Assembly (NCBI RefSeq): GCF_000170895.1
Contig: NZ_ABCS01000016.1
Coordinates: 1 to 64,000, forward strand
Direction of reading: 5' to 3'
Length of the DNA stretch: 64,000 bases
From: Plesiocystis pacifica SIR-1
GTDB lineage: Bacteria; Myxococcota_A; Polyangia; Nannocystales; Nannocystaceae
A model generated the notes under the pieces. It saw nothing but the letters and a program-made list of their open reading frames with translations. It was not told where the DNA came from and ran no database searches. A program made the position numbers and the translations under genes. Below, in pieces: positions 9,711 to 17,780 of the stretch. Every line of letters begins with the position of its first letter. The first letter of the stretch is position 1.

Positions 9711-10589
9711 ATGTCCTCGGCCGACTTCCCCACCGCGCTCGCGGCCGCCCTGACCACGCGGCGCTTTGGCCGAGTCCACGAGCACGCCGCCAGCCTCGAG
9801 TCGACCAATGACCGGGCCCTCGCGTGGCTCGGCGGTTCGGGCGAGAGCCCGGCTCCCGACGGCGCCCTGGTCACCGCGGACCGCCAGACCGCCGGCCGCG
9901 GTCGCCTCGGCCGCGCCTGGTCCTCGGCCCCGGCGGGGGACATCTACGCGAGCGTGGTCGTGCGCCCCGGGGCCACGCGCACGGCCGCGGGCCAGAGCTT
10001 CGGCGCCCTCGCCCTGGCCGTGGGGGTAGGCCTGCGCGAGGGCGTGGGCGCGGCCCTGCGCGGCTGCGGCCGGCCCGAGCTCGCCGAGCGCCTGAGCCTC
10101 AAGTGGCCCAACGACTTGCTCCTCGACGGCCGCAAGCTCGCCGGGATCTTGTGCGAGAGCCGCTGGCGAGGGCGCAGCGTCGACGTCGTCGTGGGCTTTG
10201 GGGTCAACGTCGGCCGCGAGCGCTTCGAGGGCCCGCTAGCCGACACCGCGACCAGCCTGCGCCTGGCCCTCGGTGCTGCCCCGCCCGCGCGCGCCGAGCT
10301 CCTCGCGGCGACCCTCGCCGCCCTCGAGGACAGCCTCGACGCCTTCTTCGACCGGGGCTTCCCCGCCCTGCGCCCGCGCTACGAGCCCCACTGCGTCGTG
10401 CTCGGTCGCCGCGTCGAGGTCGAGACCCCAGGCCGCGGGCGGGTGTCGGCCCTCGCCCTGAGCCTCGACCCCGACGGGGCCCTGCGCGTGCGCGAGGACG
10501 ACGGCCGCGAGCTTCGGGTCGAGAGCGCCGACGTGTGGCTGAGCCCCGACCATGCTATGCCCGCGCCGTGCGGATCTCCGAGCGACTGA
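9711..10589 (+). CDS. birA: biotin--[acetyl-CoA-carboxylase] ligase
   Basis: 292 aa; activates biotin with ATP and attaches it to carboxyl-carrier proteins. The catalytic domain shows STNDRAL, the biotinyl-5'-AMP loop ADRQTAGRGRLGRAW (about 63-77), LKWPNDLLLDGRKLAGIL and 'GFGVNV'. A short SH3-like C-terminal domain follows (VLGRRVEVETPGRG...). The N-terminal DNA-binding HTH of E. coli BirA is absent, so this is a single-function ligase. The start ATG has TAGGAC ending six bases upstream. The last 22 bases overlap metF, so the two are translated from one mRNA. Confidence 0.93.
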   Translation: MSSADFPTALAAALTTRRFGRVHEHAASLESTNDRALAWLGGSGESPAPDGALVTADRQTAGRGRLGRAWSSAPAGDIYASVVVRPGATRTAAGQSFGALALAVGVGLREGVGAALRGCGRPELAERLSLKWPNDLLLDGRKLAGILCESRWRGRSVDVVVGFGVNVGRERFEGPLADTATSLRLALGAAPPARAELLAATLAALEDSLDAFFDRGFPALRPRYEPHCVVLGRRVEVETPGRGRVSALALSLDPDGALRVREDDGRELRVESADVWLSPDHAMPAPCGSPSD

Positions 10590-11500
10590 GCCACAAGCGC
10601 CCCGTCTTCAGCTTCGAATTCTTCCCGCCCAAGCACGAAAAGGGCGAGCGGGTCCTGTGGCGCAGCCTCGAGCAGCTGCGCACCCTCGAGCCCGACTTCG
10701 TGTCCGTGACCTACGGCGCCGGCGGCAGCACCCGCGAGCGCACCGTCGAGCTCGTCGCCCGCATCAAGACCGAGCTGGGCATCGAGCCCATGGCCCACCT
10801 GACCTGCGTCGGCTCCACCCGCGACGAGCTCGCCCGCGTCGTCGAGCGCCTGCTCGCCGCCGACGTCCACAACATCCTCGCCCTGCGCGGCGACCCGCCC
10901 AAGGGCGAGACCGAGTTCCAGCACACCCCCGGCGGCTTCCGCTACGCCAGCGAGCTGACCGCGTGGCTGCGCGAGAGCTGGCCAGAGCTGTGCATCGGCG
11001 CCGCCTGCTACCCCGAGGTCCACCCCGAGGCCAGCGACGCCGAGGCCGACCTCGCCGCCCTGAAGACCAAGGTCGACGCGGGCGTCGACTTCCTGATCAC
11101 CCAGCTCTTCTTCGACAACGCCGCCTACTTCGAGTTCGAGAACCGGGCCCGCGGCGCCGGCATCGAGGTCCCGATCATCCCCGGCATCATGCCGGTCACC
11201 AACATCAAGCAGATCCGCCGGTTCACCAAGATGTGCGGCGCGACCATTCCCCCGCTGCTCCAGCACCGCCTCGACGACATCGCCAGCGCCGAGGGGGGCC
11301 CCCACGCGCACGAGGTGTTCTGGGCGGGGGTCAGCTACGCCGCGCATCAGTGCCGGGGGCTGTTGGATCCCGGGCGCGGAGCGATGCCCTTTGGGGCGCG
11401 GACGCCCGGGGTGCACGGGATTCACTTCTATACGCTGAACCGCAGCCCGGCTACGCGGGCGCTGTTTGAGATCCTGCGACTGAGCCGGACGGCTAGCTGA
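10568..11500 (+). CDS. metF: 5,10-methylenetetrahydrofolate reductase
   Basis: 310 aa TIM-barrel flavoprotein that makes 5-methyl-THF for methionine synthesis. The family start SFEFFPPK is at about residues 14-21. Also seen are SVTYGAGGSTRERT, AHLTCVG, NILALRGDPP, 'GAACYPEVHPE' and 'ITQLFFDN', with the closing PGIMPVTN. The GTG at 10568 gives the expected N-terminus and lies inside the end of birA in another frame. No SAM riboswitch precedes it, as there is no leader. Confidence 0.94.
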   Translation: MRISERLSHKRPVFSFEFFPPKHEKGERVLWRSLEQLRTLEPDFVSVTYGAGGSTRERTVELVARIKTELGIEPMAHLTCVGSTRDELARVVERLLAADVHNILALRGDPPKGETEFQHTPGGFRYASELTAWLRESWPELCIGAACYPEVHPEASDAEADLAALKTKVDAGVDFLITQLFFDNAAYFEFENRARGAGIEVPIIPGIMPVTNIKQIRRFTKMCGATIPPLLQHRLDDIASAEGGPHAHEVFWAGVSYAAHQCRGLLDPGRGAMPFGARTPGVHGIHFYTLNRSPATRALFEILRLSRTAS

Positions 11501-11527
11501 GCGGGTTGTTGCGGGGCGGGCTCGGGC

Positions 11528-11644
11528 GTGCGGCGACTGCTCCGGAGGGCTCGGGTGTGCGGGGACTGCTACAGGCGCTATCGGACCTACGGCGACTGCT
11601 GTAGGCGCTCTCGGACCTACGGCCACTGCTGCAAGCAGCCCGGG
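11528..11644 (+). repeat. 30-bp tandem repeat after metF
   Basis: About four imperfect units of 29-30 bp. A clear one is 11588-11617, TACGGCGACTGCTGTAGGCG then CTCTCGGACC. Each unit contains GTAGG...CCTAC-type pairing, so the transcript could fold into a row of small hairpins. It starts 27 bp after the metF stop. No coding function is apparent. Confidence 0.7.
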
Positions 11645-12049
11645 TTGGAGGACAGGCTGGTTTTCCCCATGAGGTGCTATCGGGAGGCCCTCGACAGCGT
11701 CCGCCCCGACGATGAATCGTGCTCGCTTCGCTGCGCGCGATTCATCCACCTCACGCTCGCTTCGCTCGCTGCGGCTCCGGTCACGGGGCGGCGAGGGGAA
11801 ATGTTTTGGCGGGGGTGAAGACCATGGTTGCTGGGACTTTGCTGGTTGTGGAGGTTGGTGGGGATGCAACCGGCGGCCGCGGACCTCGTGTTGGTTAGCC
11901 CGGCATTTTTCTGGCGCATACACAGCAGGCCGCTCGGCGGGAGGGGTCCCTGCGACGAGCACCGAGCTGCCTACAGCCTTGGAAGAGCAATGAGGTGTGG
12001 CTCGGCTCGAGCGCAGGAGTGGGGAGGAGCCCGCCGAATAGGCCGCGGA
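11645..12049. other. non-coding spacer between metF and the 36-bp repeat array
   Basis: About 400 bp without a credible gene; the frames that stay open have Arg/Ser/Pro-rich composition typical of shadow reading. One clear structure is a perfect 9-bp inverted repeat, GATGAATCG (11711-11719) and CGATTCATC (11738-11746), enclosing a GC-rich loop. The segment ending TTTTGGCGGGGGTGAAG (about 11802-11818) loosely resembles the tail of repeat copies D and F. Nothing else is recognised. Confidence 0.5.
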
Positions 12050-12228
12050 GCACCGTCGGAGCCACGAACGCATCGCAGTCCTACTGCACCGCCGGAGCCA
12101 CGAGCGCACCGCAGTCCTACTGCACCGTCGGAGCCAACGAAACACCGCAGTCCTACTGTACCGCCGGAGCCAACCGGCCACCGCAGTCCCGCTGCACCGC
12201 CGGAGCCCGAAGAGCCCGCGGTCCTACT
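12050..12228 (-). repeat. 36-bp tandem repeat, five units
   Basis: Four units of 36 bp and one of 35 bp sit end to end without spacers. Each runs GCACCG(C/T)CGGAGCCA and ends GCAGTCCTACT. Read on the minus strand, every unit contains CAGTAGGAC, which in the last unit is the final codon and TAG stop of the minus-strand gene 12224-12436. The array therefore looks like an expansion of the gene's 3' end. Confidence 0.85.
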
Positions 12229-12436
12229 GCACCCGCTGCGCCGGATCATCCGGAACGCGGCGGCGCTCCTCTTCCGTCATGTTGGGATCCGGCGCGCCGG
12301 GGTACGTCTTCTCCTCGGCCTTGTCTGCCCCGTCGCCGCTGTCCCCGTCGATCATCGGGCGAATGACAAAGAACCAAGCAACGAGCACGATCAAGCCGAT
12401 GACCGGGGCCGCGTAGACCTTGAGCTTCTCGTCCAT
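12224..12436 (-). CDS. small single-span membrane protein
   Basis: 70 aa. The N-terminus MDEKLKVYAAPVIG leads into one hydrophobic span (IGLIVLVAWFFVIRPMI). An acidic and then Pro/Arg-containing hydrophilic tail with 'TEEERRRVPDDP' follows. Support comes from the clean membrane segment and from a TAAGCT box on the minus strand eight bases before the ATG. The promoter region is shared with the divergent sirtuin gene. No family is recognised. The stop codon lies in the first unit of the 36-bp repeat. Confidence 0.6.
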   Translation of the reverse strand: MDEKLKVYAAPVIGLIVLVAWFFVIRPMIDGDSGDGADKAEEKTYPGAPDPNMTEEERRRVPDDPAQRVQ

Positions 12437-12444
12437 GTCCGCTC

Positions 12445-12469
12445 AGCTTAGCAGCTGCCGCGCTACACT
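12445..12469. promoter_or_regulatory. divergent -10 boxes of the small membrane protein and sir2-family genes
   Basis: The minus-strand TAAGCT occupies 12445-12450, 8 nt before the ATG at 12436. The plus-strand TACACT occupies 12464-12469, 7 nt before the GTG at 12477. Both start codons would be at or near the transcription start, so both messages look leaderless. No clear -35 hexamers are seen. Confidence 0.5.
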
Positions 12470-12476
12470 TTGAGTC

Positions 12477-13268
12477 GTGGCGGACGACACCCACCGAGAG
12501 GCCGTGCAGCGCGCGGCGAGCCTCCTCGCGCCCGCGCAGAGCGTCCTGTTCGTGACCGGAGCCGGAATCTCCGCGGACTCCGGGCTCCCGACCTACCGCG
12601 GCGTGGGCGGCCTCTACGACGGCGAGGACGCCGAGGAGGGCCTACCCATCGAGGTCTGCCTCTCGGGCGAGATGTTTCGCACTCGGCCCGCGGTGACCTG
12701 GAAGTACATGCACGAGATCGGCCGCGCGTGTCGGGGCGCCGAGCCCAACGCTGCCCACCGCGCCATCGCTGCCCTCGAGGCCGAGCGCGAGCGCGTGTGG
12801 GTCTTGACCCAAAACGTCGACGGCCTGCACACCGCCGCCGGGAGTAAAAAGCTCATCGCCATCCACGGCGACGCCCACGAGCTCGCGTGCACCCGCTGCT
12901 CGTGGTCCACGCGGGTCACCGACTACGACGCGATCGGCTTCGGAGACGACGGCGTCCCCCGCTGTCCTCGAGAGGGGTGCGGCGCGATCGTTCGCCCCGC
13001 CGTCATCTTGTTCGGCGAGATGCTCCCCAGCCGCGCCCTCGAGACCCTCTACGCCCAGCTCGACCTGGGCTTCGACGCCGTCGTCTCGGTCGGCACCACC
13101 GCCGTCTTCCCCTACATCGCCGCCCCCATCCAGCTCGCCCGCGCCAAGGGCAAGGCGACCATCGAGATCAACCCCGGCACCAGCGAGATCTCGAGCCTCG
13201 TCGACGTCCACCTGCGCCTGGGCGCGGCCGAGGCCATGACCCAGCTCCGCGCGGCCATGACCCCCTGA
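12477..13268 (+). CDS. Sir2-type NAD-dependent protein deacylase
   Basis: 263 aa sirtuin of the CobB class. The NAD pocket motif GAGISADSGLPTYRG is at about 25-40. QNVDGLH follows near residue 105 and the catalytic His in AIHGDAHE. Four zinc cysteines occur as CTRC and CPREGC (the C-x2-C pair and a second C-x4-C pair). FGEMLP and the closing GTTAVFPYIA / EINPG motifs are intact. The enzyme removes acyl groups from protein lysines using NAD+. GTG is chosen because the TACACT box ends seven bases upstream and no ribosome site is visible. Confidence 0.93.
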   Translation: MADDTHREAVQRAASLLAPAQSVLFVTGAGISADSGLPTYRGVGGLYDGEDAEEGLPIEVCLSGEMFRTRPAVTWKYMHEIGRACRGAEPNAAHRAIAALEAERERVWVLTQNVDGLHTAAGSKKLIAIHGDAHELACTRCSWSTRVTDYDAIGFGDDGVPRCPREGCGAIVRPAVILFGEMLPSRALETLYAQLDLGFDAVVSVGTTAVFPYIAAPIQLARAKGKATIEINPGTSEISSLVDVHLRLGAAEAMTQLRAAMTP

Positions 13269-13288
13269 GCGAACTCAGGGGCTGTCCT

Positions 13289-13468
13289 GGACGACGCCAC
13301 GACCTCCCTGCGCACGTCCACTCGGAGACTGTGAACGAATCCACGCCCCCGCTTGCGGGGGCGACCACATGCCCTCTCCAAGGCACGAACCCCATTGCCC
13401 ACCAAGCCAAAGCGGAGGAGCGGACAGCGACGAAGCGCCCCCGGTCCTAGACGTCTGTGGGGGCAAAG
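13289..13468 (-). repeat. 3'-UTR repeat element, copy B
   Basis: Minus-strand copy lying between converging genes. Its 5' hairpin (13441-13468) includes the stop codon of the gene at 13447. The core with CGGAGGAGCGGACAGCGACG (plus strand, 13413-13432) is nearly identical to copies C, D, E and F. The distal hairpin is CGCCCCCgcttGCGGGGGCG (13344-13363). Past the usual end at CGAATCC, a further stretch GGACGACGCCACG..CCTCCCTG (13289-13311) is shared only with copy C. Confidence 0.88.
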
Positions 13469-14178
13469 CAGAGGTCCCGGCGCGTCCCGTCGGGCTCGAT
13501 GGTCCAGCGCCCCGTCGACGTGCCCACGACGATCGAGCGCGGTGTGGGTCCCCGACTCAAGCCCACGAAGGCCCCCGCGGGGACCTCGTGGCCGTACGCG
13601 ACCATGGGCGTCGCCAGGCGAGCCTCCAGGGCCGAGCCGTCGTCGGGGTCGATCTCGACGGCGGTCCCAGCCGGCAGCTCGACCCCGCCGATCGACAACG
13701 CCTCGCCCAGGACCCCACGCTCATAGGCGAGGGTGAGCGGGTGGCCAGCGGCGAAGGGCAAGCCTCGCCAGCGCAGCGCATCCGCGGGCGTGAACCAGTC
13801 CACGGCTCCGCCCATGCGAAAGCCGACGGGACCCGCGGCGGCCCGCACTCGCCTGGGCCGCCAGGGCAGGCGAACATGCCCGACCTCGGCCAGCACCCCT
13901 GCCGTGACCCAGTACCCATGCTTCTCGAAGGCGCCGCGGCGAAATTCCGTCCACGAAACGGAGGCCTCGAGGCTGAGCTCGACAAAGCGCAGGCCGGCCA
14001 GGGTCACGGGCGGCTCGAAGCGCGCCCGGAGGGTCGCCTGGCCCGTCGGGGGCACGCGGACCTCCGTGGGCTGAAGCACGCGCAGAGCCGGCGGGAGCAA
14101 GACCCAAAGCCGCCTGCCGGGGACCACCTCGACGTCCCGGTGCCACTGTTTCGACTCGCTCCAGGGCGCCCCCGACAT
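13447..14178 (-). CDS. hypothetical protein
   Basis: 243 aa, with no signal peptide or membrane span. It is rich in beta-type sequence, with motifs such as GGAVDWFTPADALRWRG and a Pro-rich N-terminal half. I recognise no family. It starts seven bases after the stop of the M20 peptidase gene, so the two are probably one transcript. The C-terminal codons (CFAPTDV and stop) lie within the outer hairpin of repeat copy B, so the coding end has either been shaped by the repeat or extended into it. Confidence 0.7.
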   Translation of the reverse strand: MSGAPWSESKQWHRDVEVVPGRRLWVLLPPALRVLQPTEVRVPPTGQATLRARFEPPVTLAGLRFVELSLEASVSWTEFRRGAFEKHGYWVTAGVLAEVGHVRLPWRPRRVRAAAGPVGFRMGGAVDWFTPADALRWRGLPFAAGHPLTLAYERGVLGEALSIGGVELPAGTAVEIDPDDGSALEARLATPMVAYGHEVPAGAFVGLSRGPTPRSIVVGTSTGRWTIEPDGTRRDLCFAPTDV

Positions 14179-14184
14179 GGCCGC

Positions 14185-15681
14185 TCAGTCCCAGCTGGCC
14201 TGGATCAGGTGGCCGTAAAACTGAATCATCGTCTCGTAGTCGGAGACCCGCAGGCGCTCGTCGACGCCGTGGTAGCGCGCGACGTCGTGGTCCTCGAGGC
14301 GAAAGGCCGAGAAGCGGTAGATGACCTCGCTGACCTCCTCGTAGTAGCGCGCGTCCGAGCCCGCGACGTTGAGGGTCGGGGCGACGACGACGTCGGGGTG
14401 CACGGCCCGGAGCGCGCGGGCGACGATGTCGAAGGCCTGCCCCTCGTGCGGCGAGACCCCCGACGGTCCGTGGCCAGCGGTGTGCTCGACCTCGACGCGC
14501 GGGTCGTCGATGACCGCCTCCAGGTAGTCCACGACCCCCTCGGGCGTCTCGCCGATCATCACCCGGTGGTTGATCCGCGCCGTCGCCCGCGGCGGCAAGA
14601 CGTTGGCCTTGACCCCGCCCTCGATGACGGTGACGGCCGTCGTCGTGCGCACGAAGGCGGCCGTCCGCGGCTTGCCCAGCAGCACGGCCTGGAGCACCGG
14701 CCGAAACAGCCACAGGTTGGTCGCCACCAGGCGCAGGGGCCAGTCCATCTCGGGGCCCGCGTACTCGAAGGTGTGGAGAAAAGGCCCCTCGAGCCGGGCC
14801 GGGAAGGGGTTGGCCTCGACCTTGGCGATGGCCGCCGCGAGCACGCCGATCGCCGTCTGGTCCGGCGGCGTCGAGCCGTGGCCGCCCTCGCCCTCGACGC
14901 GCAGCTCGACGACGATGTTGCCCTTCTCGGCCAGCGCGACCATGGCCATGCCGCGCTCGGGCAGCCCGGGGAACAGGCCCTGGAGCACGCCCGTGCCCTC
15001 GTCGTAGACGAGCGCCGCGTTCGTGACCCCGTCCTCGACCAGGGAGGCCGCGATGGCCTGGGCGCCGGTGCCCCCGACCTCCTCGTCGTGGCCAAAGCAC
15101 AGGTAGATCGTGCGCTCGGGGACGAAGCCCTGGGCCACGAGGACCTCGGCGGCCTCGAAGATCGCCAGCAAGTTGCCCTTGTCGTCCATGGTCCCGCGGC
15201 CCCACACGGCGGCCTCGCCCGCCTCGTCGACGCGCTCCCCCGAAAAGGGCGGCCGCGTCCACGCCTCGGGCTCGGCGATGGGCACGACGTCCATGTGCGC
15301 GAGCAGGACCACCGGAGGCAGCTCCGGGCGCGCGCCCTCCCAGCGATAGCGCAGGCTGTAGTCGGCGATGACCTGGCGCTCGAGGGCGGCGTGGGTCTTG
15401 GGGTAGCTGCGCTCGAGCAGGGCGTGGAAGGCCAGGAAGGGCTCGGGGTCGAAGTCCGCCGGGTCCTCGGGCGAGATCGTCTCGAGCCGCACGGCCTCGC
15501 CCAGGCGCGCGGCGGCGCCGTCCATGTCGAGGCTCAGCGCGGGCGTGGTCGCGGCCTCGAGCTGACGGGAGGGGCTCGCCAGGGTGATGCCGAGGGTCAG
15601 GGCCAGCACGGCGAGGAGCGCGATCGGGGCGGCGATCAGCCCCCGTCGCAGCCAGGTCCGCGCGCGCGATGCTTCGGCCAT
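14185..15681 (-). CDS. M20 family metallopeptidase, membrane-anchored (PM20D1/carboxypeptidase S type)
   Basis: 498 aa from the ATG at 15681; GGAG lies just upstream. A TTG at 15717 in the same frame is less likely. One N-terminal membrane span (LIAAPIALLAVLALTLGITL) anchors the enzyme. The dinuclear zinc motifs are LLAHMDVVP, GRGTMDDKGN and FGHDEEVGG, followed by the dimerisation domain with GGHGSTPP and the C-terminal LNVAGSDARYY. The arrangement matches PM20D1/CPS1, which hydrolyse N-acyl amino acids or peptides; the substrate here is unknown. The 243-aa hypothetical gene follows closely. Confidence 0.88.
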   Translation of the reverse strand: MAEASRARTWLRRGLIAAPIALLAVLALTLGITLASPSRQLEAATTPALSLDMDGAAARLGEAVRLETISPEDPADFDPEPFLAFHALLERSYPKTHAALERQVIADYSLRYRWEGARPELPPVVLLAHMDVVPIAEPEAWTRPPFSGERVDEAGEAAVWGRGTMDDKGNLLAIFEAAEVLVAQGFVPERTIYLCFGHDEEVGGTGAQAIAASLVEDGVTNAALVYDEGTGVLQGLFPGLPERGMAMVALAEKGNIVVELRVEGEGGHGSTPPDQTAIGVLAAAIAKVEANPFPARLEGPFLHTFEYAGPEMDWPLRLVATNLWLFRPVLQAVLLGKPRTAAFVRTTTAVTVIEGGVKANVLPPRATARINHRVMIGETPEGVVDYLEAVIDDPRVEVEHTAGHGPSGVSPHEGQAFDIVARALRAVHPDVVVAPTLNVAGSDARYYEEVSEVIYRFSAFRLEDHDVARYHGVDERLRVSDYETMIQFYGHLIQASWD

Positions 15682-15733
15682 GCGCTCCAGTTGCGCACGG
15701 CGGTGGGCCGAGGTCAACCCGGCTCAACCCGCG

Positions 15734-17551
15734 TCAGCGGACGTCGGTCAAGTGGCCGGCGAGGTGCAACTCGGTGACCTCGGTCTCCGTGTACCCGTAG
15801 TGGACCAGCTCGACCTGCGTCGCCGCCAGGAAGTCCTCGGCGCTGTCGAGGCCGTAGACCTCCGGGGTCTCGTAGCCCTCGGGCAGCTCGGTGACGATGA
15901 CCACGACCTCGCTGTCGGGGATGGTCCGGACCACGACCGGGCGCTCGTCCCAGGTGACCTCGCCCGCGCGGAACACCACGCTCGAGTCTTCGTCGGCCGC
16001 GTCGGGGTCGAGGGAGCCGCGGACGACGGTCCAATACTCCTCGCCGTTCTCGCCGATCAGGCCCTGGAGCAGCCACTCGTCGTCGCCGGGCGCGGACGAC
16101 CAGGTCCCCGGGGTCAGCCACTCGATGCGATCGGCCGTGGCCTCCCAGGTGTAGTCGCTGACCCACGCGGGCTCGCAGTAGCCCATGTAGTCCTTGCCCT
16201 GGCTGGTGCTGTAGAAGGTCGTGGTGCCCAGGCGGTGGCCCTGGACGCCGATCCCCCCGCCGCCGTAGGGGAAGCCGGGGTCCGAGGAGGCCACCCCGCC
16301 GCAGGGCGCGTGCTCGCGGCCCTGGTTGTGGCCGAGCTCGTGGGTCAGGGTCTCTGCGGAGCTGTCGAGGTCGTAGAGCACCGAGATCGACGCGCGCTGG
16401 TTGGCGGCCCAAGACTCCGCCGGCGTGACGAAGCCCAGCCCCGTGGTCCCGCCGTTGTTCGAGCAGTTGCCGTTCCAGACCGCGAAGCAGCCGAAGTCGG
16501 CCAGGCCCTCGTAGTAGACGTTGTCCGCCGGGTTGTCCTGGCTGCGCGCGGTCGAGATGGCCTGCAAGATGCCCTCGAGGCTGATGCTGTTTTGCCAGAC
16601 CACCGGGTTTTGGCGCACCGTGATGTTGACGGCCGAGACCGGGTTCTTGGCGTAGATCTCGGCGCGGATCGTCTCGATCACGTTGTTGGTGATGTTCGCG
16701 GTCCGGTCCTCGCCGCCGTAGATCCAGCGGATCGGGACCAGGCGGACCTCGAGCTCGTGGACCTCCGAGGGCACGCCCAGGTCGGCCGAGCCCGTCGCGG
16801 GCAGGCGCGCGGCGGTGTTGTTGCTGCCGGCGCCGTTGACCTCGTAGAGGCCGACGTAATAGGTGGTGCCCGGGGCGATGTCCTCGCCGGGCACTTCCCA
16901 GCGGAAGGTGCCGTTGTAGCTGTTGATGTTGGGGTTGCCCGAGATGTTGCGGACGTCCTCGTAGACCTGGGTCTGGCCGCCGTCCTCGAGCACGAGCACG
17001 CCGCGGATGTCTCGGGAGGTGAAGCCGTTGAGCAGGCTCCACTCGGCCCGGAACAGCGCGTCGCGGCCCCCGACGAGCCGCGCGTTGCGGTTGTTGGCGG
17101 GGATCGGGTTGCTGCCGTTGCCGATGGTCACGGCCACGCCCTGGGTGACCTCCACGCGGGTCAGGGCCATGTCGCCGACGAGGCCGGAGGGCTCTTCGCC
17201 GCCGGTCGTCGTCGTGTCCCCGCCGCCGGTCGTCGTGTCTCCGCCGCCGGTCGTCGTGTCTCCGCCGCCGGTCGTCGTGTCTCCGCCGCCGGTCGTCGTG
17301 TCCCCGCCGCCGCCGGTCGTGTCTCCGCCGCCGCCGGTCGTGTCGCCCCCGTTGTCGCCGGCCTCGTCCTGGCCGTCGCCGCTCTCGCCCTGGTCCCCCT
17401 CGTCGCCGAGGCTGTCGTAGGTCTCGCCCTCGCCGTAGACCCCATTCCACTGGTCCTGCGGGACCCCGACATAGCAGGCCGAAAGGGACGCCATCGCGAT
17501 GCCAGCGAGAGAGTACGCAAATACGTGCCGGGGGGCAGCCACGCGATCCAT
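15734..17551 (-). CDS. metzincin-type metalloprotease lipoprotein
   Basis: 605 aa from the ATG at 17551. The signal peptide ends in the lipobox SLSAC. A low-complexity linker follows in which GDTTTGG is repeated about seven times (roughly residues 70-115). A beta-rich region (TRVEVTQGVAV...) precedes the catalytic domain. The zinc site is HELGHNQGREH, the full HExxHxxGxxH pattern, and DYMGYCEP is a candidate Met-turn. This combination marks a surface-anchored metzincin of a type widespread in myxobacteria. TATCTG ends six bases before the start on the minus strand. The N-terminus is divergent from the lipoprotein gene at 17781. Confidence 0.87.
   Translation of the reverse strand: MDRVAAPRHVFAYSLAGIAMASLSACYVGVPQDQWNGVYGEGETYDSLGDEGDQGESGDGQDEAGDNGGDTTGGGGDTTGGGGDTTTGGGDTTTGGGDTTTGGGDTTTGGGDTTTTGGEEPSGLVGDMALTRVEVTQGVAVTIGNGSNPIPANNRNARLVGGRDALFRAEWSLLNGFTSRDIRGVLVLEDGGQTQVYEDVRNISGNPNINSYNGTFRWEVPGEDIAPGTTYYVGLYEVNGAGSNNTAARLPATGSADLGVPSEVHELEVRLVPIRWIYGGEDRTANITNNVIETIRAEIYAKNPVSAVNITVRQNPVVWQNSISLEGILQAISTARSQDNPADNVYYEGLADFGCFAVWNGNCSNNGGTTGLGFVTPAESWAANQRASISVLYDLDSSAETLTHELGHNQGREHAPCGGVASSDPGFPYGGGGIGVQGHRLGTTTFYSTSQGKDYMGYCEPAWVSDYTWEATADRIEWLTPGTWSSAPGDDEWLLQGLIGENGEEYWTVVRGSLDPDAADEDSSVVFRAGEVTWDERPVVVRTIPDSEVVVIVTELPEGYETPEVYGLDSAEDFLAATQVELVHYGYTETEVTELHLAGHLTDVR
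17198..17349. repeat. 21-bp coding minisatellite in the metalloprotease linker
   Basis: Tandem units of TCGTGTC(T/C)CCGCCGCCGG encode the GDTTTGG repeats of the linker. There are about seven units: the central ones keep a 21-bp period, while some toward the 5' coding end are 18 bp and encode GDTTGGG variants. Confidence 0.8.
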
Positions 17552-17557
17552 GGTGTT

Positions 17558-17563
17558 CAGATA
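17558..17563 (-). promoter_or_regulatory. -10 box of the metalloprotease gene
   Basis: TATCTG on the minus strand, six bases before the ATG at 17551; a leaderless-type arrangement. The spacer up to 17767 is clearly more AT-rich than the surroundings (for example the A-run and T-run near 17611-17631), as expected of a divergent promoter region. Confidence 0.45.
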
Positions 17564-17767
17564 GCGATAGACCACCCCTAAAATCAAGCTCGATACACGG
17601 AAATACGCCAAAAAAATCCAACTTTTTCAACGTTCCTAAGCATGAAGTGCGAGCCGGATTGCGGGCCAAACAGCGATCGAGAGTAGACTTGTTGGGACCG
17701 TGATGCAGCCCATGGCTTTGATCTGATGCGAAGAAGGCAACAATAAAATGCTTACAGTCTGGAGCGC

Positions 17768-17773
17768 TACACT
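17768..17773 (+). promoter_or_regulatory. -10 box of the 17781 lipoprotein gene
   Basis: GCTACACT ends seven bases before the GTG at 17781. The same eight bases precede the sirtuin gene at the same distance, which helped decide this start. Confidence 0.45.
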
Positions 17774-17780
17774 CACTCTC

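Noticed and set aside
10540..10568. SAM riboswitch or leader ahead of metF
   Set aside because: metF starts inside birA, leaving no untranslated leader.
12050..12228. Possible CRISPR array
   Set aside because: Units are contiguous with no unique spacers; the same holds for 61751-61933. No cas genes are in the window.
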